From positions 9,922,501 through 9,986,500 of the forward strand of contig CM072347.1 of the NCBI GenBank assembly GCA_036874045.1: a stretch of DNA of 64,000 bases, given 5' to 3'. Every line of letters begins with the position of its first letter. Position 1 is the first letter of the stretch. Made by a program: the position numbers and the translations under genes. Shown here in pieces: positions 40,601-52,600 of the stretch. Origin of the DNA: Cymodocea nodosa. Lineage: Eukaryota; Streptophyta; Magnoliopsida; Alismatales; Cymodoceaceae. The notes under the pieces were generated by a model. That model was not told the DNA's origin and made no database searches. It saw nothing but the letters and a program-made list of their open reading frames with translations.

Positions 40601-43600
40601 AATTTCCTCCCCCTTACATCAAGGCAAAGGGTTATGTCTTCATGTAAAGGGAAAGGGTCTCTTGCTCAATTACCCTTCGCATGAAGGGTTTTCCTTCTCC
40701 ATTTGAAAGAAATGGTTACTTCTAGTTCTATATAAAGTTTTTTCCCTTACATGTTAAGATGAACATGAAGGAAAAAGCTAGTTGTGTTTAATTAAACTTT
40801 TGGAGAGTTTTCTATTATTTTTCATTATCTTTTAAGTTTAATTCCAGTGGAACTTCTATAACTACAAATATAAAAATTTTCATTTCTTCCCTGGTATTCT
40901 CTTTAATTCATTAGATCATCACTTTATTTGTGTTTTACAAATTACGACCATCTCTCAAGGTAAATTCCTTTTTCCATCTCATTTATTTCATTTTAAAGCA
41001 AATTTAAATTGTTATTGTGATATTTTTCTATTTTTTTATGAATATGAATAGCTTTTTATAAGTATTAGTGAATATATTAAAGAACAATAATAAATATTAT
41101 TCAATTTAAATAAATATTAATGAACTTCAATGAATATTAGTAATATTCATTAAATATTAGTGCTTTCTTGATCAAATTTGGTTATTTTCTAAAAATAATC
41201 TAAGAAATAATAGAAAATTTGCAATAATCTAGGAAAGAATAAATTTTCAATAATCAAAGTTACAAGAAGATTTACTGAAAATACAATAAAATACATGTTA
41301 TTTTGTAACAAATTCAAGTTTCATTTTCGTACAGTCTAGATTATTAATCTTTTTTAGTTAATATATTTAATGAATTACATCCATTTCATTTTATCTATTA
41401 TGAAAATGATAATATTTTAATTGACTTATTTTATTAAGAATTGTGAAGATATCAAGCAGACAGATCAAAATATTAGTGACTATGAGCAAGATGTTAGTAG
41501 AAATGAAGATCTTAAATGATTCTGTGGGTTTCCTATTGACAACATCAAAAGAAAAACCTAATGCAAATACCGTGAAAAAAATAGGAAATGGTGGTGTATC
41601 CAAACTGAAGCAATATTTGGTTTGTGGTCAAAGTAATGTAACAAAATATTTTATCATTGCCAGATATCAAATGAGAGAGTTACTTAGAGATACCAAGGCA
41701 AAAGAGGGTAAAAAGAATAAGAGGGACAAACGTTTCAAGAATATTTTACAGCAGAAAAATGAGAGAATTCTATATCCTTACAATAGTATAAGTTCACAAT
41801 ATCAAAGAATCTCTATTGAAGACTGATGAAAACATTGACTACTCATCTGATATGATAAATAAAGAAAAAAGACAATTTTATAAAGAAGATAATGAAATCA
41901 AGAAAAGAACAATTTAGATCCTCATATAGTTCTTCAAGTTTTAAGCACTTTGAAAAGGATAGTACATCTGATGCATATGCACATTCTATTTCAAATAAAA
42001 AGGCAATTACAGGTATTTTTAAAGCATATAATCAAAGATATGAATGCTTAGATGTTGTAGTTGCTCGAGGTAACAAATAAAAGTAAAAAACATTAAAGGG
42101 TATATAGACAAATGCTAGGGAAAAAGTTAGAGCTACCATGTCAAAGTTTATGTTTTACAATGTCATCCCTACAAATGCAGTAAAAGGATTATATCTACAA
42201 AATATGGTAGATGTAATAGCCAAAGAAGGATCAGGTGTAAAAGTTCCAACTTATTATGAAATTAGGAATAAATATTTGAATTCAACAAAGAATGAGCTCA
42301 ATAGTTATATAAATAGTTTGAAAAAATAACAACCCATATACAATGTAACCATCTTGTGTGATGGATAGACTTCTACTACTAGAAAGCAAATAATTAACTT
42401 CATGATATATTGTGATGGACGTACTATTTTTTTGAAGTCCATTGATACATCAGAACATGTTAGAGATCACAAATATCTTTATTGATTACTTTTCAATGTT
42501 ATTAAAGTGGTTGAACCATCAAATATTGCATAAATAATTACAAATAATGGTGTTAACTTTACGAAAGCTAATAAGAAGATAATGGGAAAGTATCCTGTTT
42601 TTTGAACACCTAGTACATCATATTGTATTGATCTTATATTAAAAGATTTTGGAAGGACAAAGTTAATTGGAAAGACCATATAATTAGTGTGAATTATCAC
42701 TAACCATATATACAATCAATCTTTCTTACTTGTATATATGAGGTCACCAAAAATCTATTGTGATGACTTAATTTGTCTTGGAGTTACTCATTTTGCCACA
42801 ATCTATATAGCACTTCAATCTATGCTTTACAAAAAAGTTGGACAACTTGAGATATAATACAAACATTTTGAAAGAGACAAATTGATAGGTAGAAAAATGA
42901 CGTCAATAGTAAATGATTAAAAATTTTAGGAAAATGTCAAAAAATACATTGCTATTATGAAACATATTTCCAAAGCTTTAAAATTTGTTGATAGTGATAA
43001 GAAACTCACAATGAGTTTCTAAGCTATGGATTTAATGAACAAGGAGGTGTATGATTCAATATTGCAAAGCACAAAGACATTTCTTGATATTTTAAAATGG
43101 CTTAGGATCTTTCTTCATCTATTACATAAAGCTGATATGCAATTACTTACATGTATAAGTTTAATCATCAATTTATCTTAAATATTTCTAATATAAAATA
43201 TACTAATTATCTTTTGCTTAATAATTTGATATATAGTATTTTATTTGAATTCACAATTTCAATATGAAAGAGTTTGATAGTCATATTGATTTGATCAATT
43301 CACCAAAGTTTATTATTAATAAAATTGAGTCAAATATCGAAACACAAGTATAAGCCTTAAGTAAGATAAAAAAATTCAAAGATCATTTAGAAGATTTTGG
43401 ATACCTAGGAGTCATTCATGTTATAAATACTAAGTCTTTTTTTTTTACTAATTATTATAAATTTATAATCATGTTTTTTCAATATTGATATTAAATTACT
43501 AATATCTACTCATAAATTTTTTTTATAGCTAAATGGTAAGTTATCCACAACATTGATACTCTTAATTTGAGAAATCAAACTATTTTCTCAGATTACGTCT

Positions 43601-46600
43601 GCTTCTAATTGTAAAAGAAACTAGAGTACATTTAATTTAATCCATACAAAGAAAAAGAACAGATTATGAGAAAAAGATTGAATGTCTTAGTTTTTATCCA
43701 TTAAAACATGAGGCTTCGTATGAAGCATATAACTAAAGAAAATTAGATCCAATCAATATTACCTTTATCTATAAAAATTCTAGCAATGAGGATTCTACTG
43801 TAGATTGGATGAAAAATAATGATAAGACTATTTTTTATGAAAAAGGTAGAAAACCAAATGATCATATTATAAAACAGTTAAATGTAAATGTTGAAATATA
43901 CATGACTTCTTTAGAGTCTCATGATGTTGATAGAAGTCTAGGTTTGGGTTATAATATAGTTTAGGAAATGATCATGATATTACATTATCTCTAGATGATA
44001 ATAATGATAACAATGATGGTGTTGGTGATAATATTCTTGAATGTGAAACTTAAAGGTCACTCAATCTATTTAGAAAGGAGGATAAATTCCATTATGCTAT
44101 TCAATATGAAGATCATGAAGTATAATCAAAAATACCCTAATAAAACTCTCCCTAAAAATAAGCTAGTAAACTATTGGTATTCCATTTTAACCAACGGTGT
44201 CTCAAAAATTTGGCATGGGAAATTCCAAAGTCTTATTGGAAATAATTTTTGGTATACTGAATAACTTTTTTGATGCTGTTTTTTATTTTAGAAGAAAACT
44301 ATAATAAATGGAACTGACAATTCAATAACAAATTTAACAAAATCTTAGACATGCAGATCAGAAGTAAATAAGCATGATTAGTGAGAAAAACTATTCGTAA
44401 ATGATTTGCAAGGAATTAAAACAAATTTTTGAATCAATTGAGTAGAGATTTAGGAGCCATTTAACCTTTGAATAAGTCCTAAAATTTGTTACAAATGTGC
44501 CCATGGGTACCCACGCATAAGGTTTACATTTCTTGATGATAAAAACATGCATTCTATCAGAATAAAGTTCTAATAAAATCATTCTCATAAGGTACATCAA
44601 GAGAAGCATGAAAATTTATCATTTTAAACTTTTCAGCATAACAAGCAAATCATGATTCATAATTTTTAGCAGTGATAATTCACTTTTCAATCTACTAATC
44701 TGATCATGCAATGAATTCATTTCCTTTTCATGCACATCACAATCATGCATCATTTTCTTGTACTTAACTTTCATGTTAGCATATTTATCAAATAATTCAT
44801 TAAATCCATCTAACAACTCATCAAAGTCAGAATTTTTTGAATCTGAATCATTTACTTCTGTTTGGAGTCCCATGAAACATGAGTAAGCTATTTCTTCCTT
44901 GCTTGAGGTCACTTCTGTAGATGTGGAGCTTGACTCACTTTGAGCTATGTTTTTCTTTGATTTTTTCTTTTCCTTGCCTTTAAATGATTTCATCTTCATC
45001 ATAGGGCAATGATCTTAAAAGTGTTCAGGATTTGTACATTTGTAGCATAGTGGAGTATCACCTTCATCTTCCAAACTTGAACTTGAACATTTCTTCTTTC
45101 TCTTCTTTAAAAACCTTGTGAACTTCTAGACGGTAAGGCCACATCATCATTATTTAAATCAGATTTGATTTCAGAATTTATCTTGAATGTAATTTCTTTC
45201 CTTCTTTGATTTATCTTTCCATTTTCTTCTTCTTCCTACTATTTTGTCTTCATTTGAACCTCATAGGATATAAGATTCTCAAGTAGCTCTTCAAGTGTGT
45301 AGGTGGATAAATACTTTACTTCTTCAATGATTGTAGTCTTCTTTTCCTAATCAGGAGTTAAAAAATCTCAAAACTTTTCTCACTAGTTCCTATCGTGGAA
45401 ATTTCCTTTCCAAGACCTTTTAAAGTATTAACAATATCCAAAAATCTTAAAAACATATTAGCAATTATTTCCAAGGAATGCATCTTAAATAATTTATATT
45501 TTTTAACAAGTAAATTTATCCTACATTATTTAACTTGACTTGTTCCTTTATAAGAAATTTCTAAAGCATATCAAACTTCATGAGATGATGCATACACAGA
45601 AACTTTATTAAACTCTTCTACACTAAGAGCACAAAATAAAATATTTAGCTCTTTTATATCAAATTGAGCTAACTTCTTTTCTGAAGCATTCCAATCCTTG
45701 AAAGCTTTGAAAATAGACTCTCCTATTTACAACCATATCCCATAAATTTATATAAACAGATTTCAGGAATTCAATCATACAATTTTTCTAATAATTATAA
45801 TTAAAACCATTGAAAAATAGAAGTCTACCTATACATGATTACAGGTACGGGTGACCTGATTACAGCTACGTGTAATTTCTATGGAAAAATGGAGGCTATT
45901 GTTGATGAATTACTGGCTCCTCTTGAAAGTCTCAAGCTCTGCATGGAGAACATAGGGTTAAATGTTGAGATTTACTCTCGACTTATCTATAAAGCCATCC
46001 AGGAAGAGATTTGTTAAACAATGCATGGATGCAGGTTTTGGATAAAGCTGCTTCTGATCAAACAAGCTTCCTCTTTTGTTCATGTGTATAGAGAGAGCAA
46101 CAAAGTGGTGGATGCTCTTGCAAGGCTGGTATGGAAGCAAGAAACCATACCTTATTTAGTAATATTGATGAACTTCCCTTAAATGCCAGAAGTCAACTAC
46201 GGCTTGACAAGTAGGGTATCCCAAGCTGTAGGTGGAAGGTTTGAAGTTTTGATGAGAATGAGCAATGGCGAGCATACTTGGGTGTAGGTGGGTGTCTAAT
46301 TTTGCTTTTGACAGCCTGGTCTTTGCTTTTTGCTTTTCACAGGTCCACTATTTGGCTTTCAGTGACTCAGACTGTTGTCAGTGACTCATTTCTACATGAT
46401 ATATTTGTATTGTGCAGCAGGCCAAGGTGTGGCTGGGTGTCTAATTTTGCTTTTGGTGACCCAATCTATGCATTATTCATTGTTATGCTTTTGACGTACT
46501 AGATTGCATTTCAGAGACCCATTCCTAGCATGCATGGTTCTAACAACTTGGATTGCTTTCAGTGACTTGTTTTTGCATGTTTCATTTATGTTATGCTTTT

Positions 46601-49600
46601 TTAATTCCCCTTACTTGTATTCAACATCTTTTTGGACCTCACCTTATAAATAGATCAGAAATCTTTATTAAAAAAAGGTACAAGGCAAGGCTTATTGCTT
46701 ATAACCTCAACTAAACTTATGGAATGGATTATGTAGAGTCATTCTCTTTAATTGATAGGTTGAACTCAATCTAGGTGCTTCTATCGTGTGAATTCAATAA
46801 AATGTAGAAGGTACATTGGTTGTAAAAAATGCATTTCTTTATGGTAACCTTACAAAGTAAGTGTTAATCAAGTAACCCTCAAAGAATGTTGCATAAGGTG
46901 AGGATAAAGTATGTTACCTGAATAATGTCATTCATGGCCTAAATAGAGTCTACGACTAGTTTGAAAAATTTTGCAAATTGATTATGCAAACTAGATGCAT
47001 TATTCTTGCAATTTACATGAATAATATATTTATGACAAGAGAGTACTTTAAGATGTGTAAGGATATTGGTAAAATATGATATTTCCTTAGTATTGAGTTT
47101 GCCTACTTTAAAGTGAGAAAATCACTATCCCAAAAAATATTATTTAGATTTGGTAAAAGAGACAAGACTTAAGTTACAAACCTAAGAGTACCTTTATAAA
47201 AAAACCCAAAGTTTTGGAATAATACTTTAAGGCACGTGAAGGACTTCGGATAGCATATAAGACTAATTGTCAAGATCATTTACTTTTTTCTTTTTCTTTT
47301 TTTTTGGTGATCCTCCTTAGACACTCAAACAATCTAGTGAACACCAGAAATATCCTTAGAGATGATAGAAGGGAAACTTTCACGGACACTCAAACAGCCT
47401 GGTATACACCAGGAATATCCATAGATGTGATAATATGTGAGTCTCAATAGACACTCAAACAGTCTAGTATATACCAAGAATATCTAAGGAGACGAAAGCT
47501 TGAAAGAGGCTTTCCTAGGCCTCAACATGTCAAGATCATTTACTTGACCATCACTCCAACTGACTTTACTTTTGTAGTTGGTTTATTTTTCTAATCCATG
47601 AATGATCCTAAGGCATTTTATTGGAAAAGAGCTATCCATGTGCTTGCCTACATCAAAGGAGCCTCTAGGAATGATTAGTCTATGAGAAACATGATCATCT
47701 TAAGATTAAGGCCATTTTTGTCTTTGGTCATGTAGAAGATGGATAACAAGAAGTCCATTTTGGGTTACTACACTTATCTTAAAGAGAACTTTTGACTTTG
47801 TGTGGTAAGAAGCAAAATGTGGGAGCTAAATGTAATGTTAAAGTTGAATACAAGGCCATAATCCAAATAGCTTGTAAGGTGATGTGGATAAGGTCCTTTT
47901 TCATAGACCTTGGGTTTGTTGTTGAGACTTTTATAGACATGCATTGCAACGACTAAGTCACCATATTCATTGTAAATAATCCTATATTTTTCATGAGAGG
48001 ACAATACATGAAGTTATGTCTATAACCTATATTCAATCTTCAGAGCAACTAGCACATATTGATGTGTTCACTAAAAGTTTAGGTGTTGGGATCTTTAATA
48101 CACCTTACACTAAACTGAACATAATTAATATATATGGTTCAACTTAAAGGAAAGTATTAGAGTTATTATCATATAGTCTTTATGGTTTATGTATTATTGA
48201 GTGATATAATCAAAGTATTGGATATCTATTTATATACAGCCCTATGTCTTTTGTAATCCCTCATTAACATTAATCTCATGATAGAAACAAGATATTCTTC
48301 TCTCTCCACAAAAAGAATAAGCAAAGAAATAATATCATTTTAAAAATGAAGCTACTCTTTTTTGCTTATAAGAGCATAGTAGTCTTCCATTAACAAAGCA
48401 CCTAATACAATACCATTGAACATATGTGAACAATATTGGGTATTCTTAACTATATGAATATGCAAGGACTTCAAAAATAAAATAACCATGTAAATATGGC
48501 ATAAAAATGCTTTAGTTAAAAGGGATGAGTAACTACCACCACTAAGGTTGGGGTGGTCTACCTTGATCCCACCAGCTGCTGAAAGAACTACAAAAAAAGC
48601 ACTATCAGAGAACTACTTTTGTACAAAATGTAAAACACCATACACACACAAAAGAAACAAAATTACACAACTTATCAAAAAAATTTTAGGCAAAATATAT
48701 GCACATGGAACTATGGAATCTAGATATGTACAAAAGATAAAGATAAACATGTAATACAAAGACAAATGCATCCTAATTAATGAAATAATGAAGGCATTGA
48801 CTCAATTTATCCTTTTTCAATTAAGATCCATAGACATACTAATATGACAATACGGTAACAATTATTCAGGCATAAACTTGCATATCCTGATTCCTGAGAT
48901 ACTTCATAATAAATAAGAATGGGGTTCCTTAATCCAAAAACTTTGAAGAATGGATTCATAACATTGATATATGAAGGTAGCGTAATTAAATAAAAAATCA
49001 AGAAACTGTAGTAAAAAATTTAATATTATTGTCTGCAAATATTTTAATTTTTAAAGTAGGCTTTTATAGCTAAAGGTACAAAAATGGATATCAAAATTTT
49101 TGCTCTAACAGTGTCAAAATTATCTCTTGTGGTATTAAGCCATTGAAACCTTCATTAGTGCTCTTTAGAAGGTTCAAGATCTTACTCATGATCCTCTAGT
49201 GTCAATCAATTCATATTACTCAATTTTTCATAGCAATAATGCTCTAATTTGTTCAAGTTGATCTTCAAGCTTGTTATGTTCATTAAGTACTCTTCTTGAT
49301 CAAATGGAATCTCTGCATGCATCGTAGCATGTGTTAGAGTTAAGGTGAGTGGTGTTAGAGATAAATGGATATCCGGTTATGTATCCATATAAGTCCCCCT
49401 TATATATAATCTTGTACTCTTCTATATATGAGACATGTTTTTCTCCTCTTTTCCCTTTACATGATATCAAAACTCTAGGGCACAAATTGATCCTAGAGTT
49501 CCTACACCTTCTTTTGTCTTGCCAACAACTATTCAAGCATCTTGTCTAACTACCATTGTAGCTTGGGCTCCTCTAGTCATTGAGGGTTTATTGTTGTCAC

Positions 49601-52600
49601 TGTAACTCCATAGTCTCCTCCTCCTTGCACTCACCATAATCGACATTGTTGTTAATTGCTAGTGTTAATCGTGGTTCCACTATCCACCACTATTTAAACT
49701 TAAGTTCGTTGGGGTGCTAGATGATGTAGTGTCTCCATTCGACTCTTGGTCTTCACAGTTGGTGCGATATTGTTCATTTGACTAGTAGTTGCTTGGTCGA
49801 TGTCATCTATGGTAGCTACTCAATCAATCTAATAGGTTCTAGCTAGGTTCTATTAGGATGTACATGTCTTTCGATGGTGGTGTAAGCCTTTAATAATTCG
49901 TCTATCAATTTCTTGTCTACTAGTGTTTGGTCTAACAATGGTTATGTCAATTCGAGGGTTTTAGATAAAGCTCACCTATGCTTGATCATCAAGGTTCATC
50001 AAGGTTCTCCCAACCTACTTATCTCTAGTGGTGTTGGTCTACGTTTGTAAGCAAGCTCTTTAGATAGAGCAATCTATCCTCTTTAGGGGAAGAAAATGAC
50101 ATCTTGCAAGCTCCTCATCAAGAACTTTCTTGGTGTATCTATGAAGTTTAATGGCTCAAATTATATATTGTAGGCTCAAAGTTTTGAAACCATTGTCATT
50201 GCCCATCAATAGGAATATCATCTCACATCTCCTCTAGATATCAAGGATCCCACCAACATGGATTAGTACGTAGATGATGTAACCATTGTGTCTTAGATGT
50301 TGACAAGTATAGACCCATTGTTGCCCAAAGTATTACCATAATGTGCCTTGCTAAGAAGATTTGGGAGAATCTTTGTAGAACCTATAGGTATGAGAAAAAA
50401 TCTCCAAGACATTTTAGGTGTATGAATAACTTTTTCAATTGAAGCAAGGAGAGAAGACATGTCAAAAGCATTATAGTATATTGCATGGGCTAATCAATGA
50501 GCTCAACCTTTATCAACCACCTACTACTAATGTTTTTAGTTTTCAAAGATACAAGGAGGAATTAGCTATTGCTATTTATCTTGCTAATGTGAATCCAAAG
50601 ATTGCATCACAATTCCATGGTCATGTCTTAGGAGTAGATAAGATGTCTTATCTAGATGAGACATTTGCTTGTGTCATGTGCATTTCTATTCAATCTATGG
50701 TTAAACCTTTCACTCTTGTTGCTTCATTGTCTCATGATTGTGGTTGAGGAGAGGGAGGACAAGGTGATCGATAAGAAACAAAATGTTACCATTATGGCAA
50801 ATTTGAACATCACTCTAAAAAGTGTTAAGATAAGTTTGGGAAGCCTCATGTAGCTAATGTTAGCACAAACGCACCTAAGATTAGTGAACCTCCTTCATTT
50901 GATCTTATGGTTACCATTTCATAAACTGATTATGAGCGTCTTCTCTAGACTCAAGAAACAGATTTCATAACTAAGAGTACACAGACCTCTTATCTAGATA
51001 CCAACACTGCTATTGTCCTAATAGCTTCTAGTGATAATCCTTGAATTATAAACTTCGAAGCATCTTCACATATATCAAGTACATCTATCTTCTTTAAGTG
51101 TCTTATGTCCCCTTCAAAGAAAACCAATGTTACTATTATTAATGGTCATTCATGTCTTGCATCCAATTAAGGGGATGTTCAATCCTCCTTCTAGATTAAG
51201 CTAAATAATTTTCTATATGTACTTGATTTTTCTTTTAACATTTTATCCATTAGTGCTATTACCGTTAAGTTACAATATTTTGTGACTTTTTCCCTTTCTA
51301 TTGTATATGTCAAGACTTACAAATGGAGTAGAGAATTGATTTAGGCCATAAAGGTAGCATTGGAGTGAATTAGTTGGTTCATGATAATACATGTTGTAAA
51401 TTGTTGGCATGCATGTCAACTACAAGGTCTTCAACTTTGTGGTATTATCACTTGGGCCATTTATTTTATGAGAAGTTGTATTAAACTATTTTGTAAATTA
51501 CCATTTCTCCTTTTGATTATAAGTCATGTAAGCTTAGGAAGCACACCTATACTATCTTTAAGTAATTGCATCTTGTTTCTTCCAAGAGTATGTTTAATTT
51601 AGTCTATTGTGACATTTAAGGTTTAAGTCATGTTTTGTCTATTAGTAGTCATAAATATTATGTTAGGTTTGTTAATGATTATTCTCATATTTATTGGATT
51701 TACCTTTCAAGAGATTGTCATAGTGTTCTTGATATATTCAAAGCATTTATTACTAAAATTCAAAATCAATTTTCTCTTTGTCCAAAAATTTTGCACACTA
51801 ACAATGCACTTGAATTCATGTAAGCTGAATTTCAATCTATTTGTTCCTTCTTGAGAATTATATATAAGACCACTTGTTCTTGTACATCTCAACAAAATAG
51901 AATCACTAAAAGAAAACACCATCATATCCTTGATGTGACTTGTACTCCTATGTTACAAATGCAAGTCCCCAAATATTTATGATCTAATATTACTCTTACT
52001 ACTTCTTTCTTGATTAATCAAATATTGTCTACTTCCTTGGGGGGGTGTTGTCTCTCTACATCATCTTTACTCCAACAAAGGCATGTTTCTATTGTCTCAA
52101 AGGGTTTTTGATTATATAGTTTTTGTTCACTATCTATCTCTAAGTCTTAATAAGTTATCCTCTCGTACTATTAAATGTGTCTTTGTCAATTATTCATACA
52201 CACAAAAAGGATATTATCTGTTTCACCCACTAAGTTGATGACATCACATTCTTTAAATCTCAATAGCTCTACCTCTAAGTTTTAGTCTTCTCGAAAGCCT
52301 AAAGATCTATTTGTGCACTTAAAAAGTAATAAAAAGTAACAAAAAAGAAAGTGACAAAAAAGAAAATTACAGAAAGTCACCAAAAATTTATGGTATTTGT
52401 ACACTGGTCAGAAAGTGATAGAAAGGTATAGAAAGTGACAAAAACTGAAAAAATAACAGAATGTAATAAAATATGAATAAATAACATAAAAATATTTGTA
52501 GATATCTCAAGTTTACAAAAAAATTAAAAATGTTTACATTCTACATAAGAATACATTATACATTACATGATTAATATAAATTTAACATATTGTAAAAATT

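Larger units (their letters stand above)
27739..48289 (+). mobile_element. Copia fossil C in intron 4, split by about 18 kb of nested insertions
   Basis: The 5' LTR (27739-27876) begins TGTTAGAGACTATTATCATG and is followed by a primer-binding site; the 3' LTR (48155-48289) begins TATTAGAGTTATTATCAT and shares the TCTTTATGG and GTAATCC blocks. Decayed RT and RNase H remain at about 46676-48140. Between the two halves lie an LTR-like sequence with element B inside it, a hAT fossil, a reversed gag fragment and a LINE tail. Many breaks; among the oldest elements in this intron because everything else sits inside it. Confidence 0.7.

Noticed and set aside
48548-48754. Plus-strand frame overlapping exon 4
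   Set aside because: Its first bases are the complement of the 51-nt exon and the rest is AT-rich intron; no similarity.
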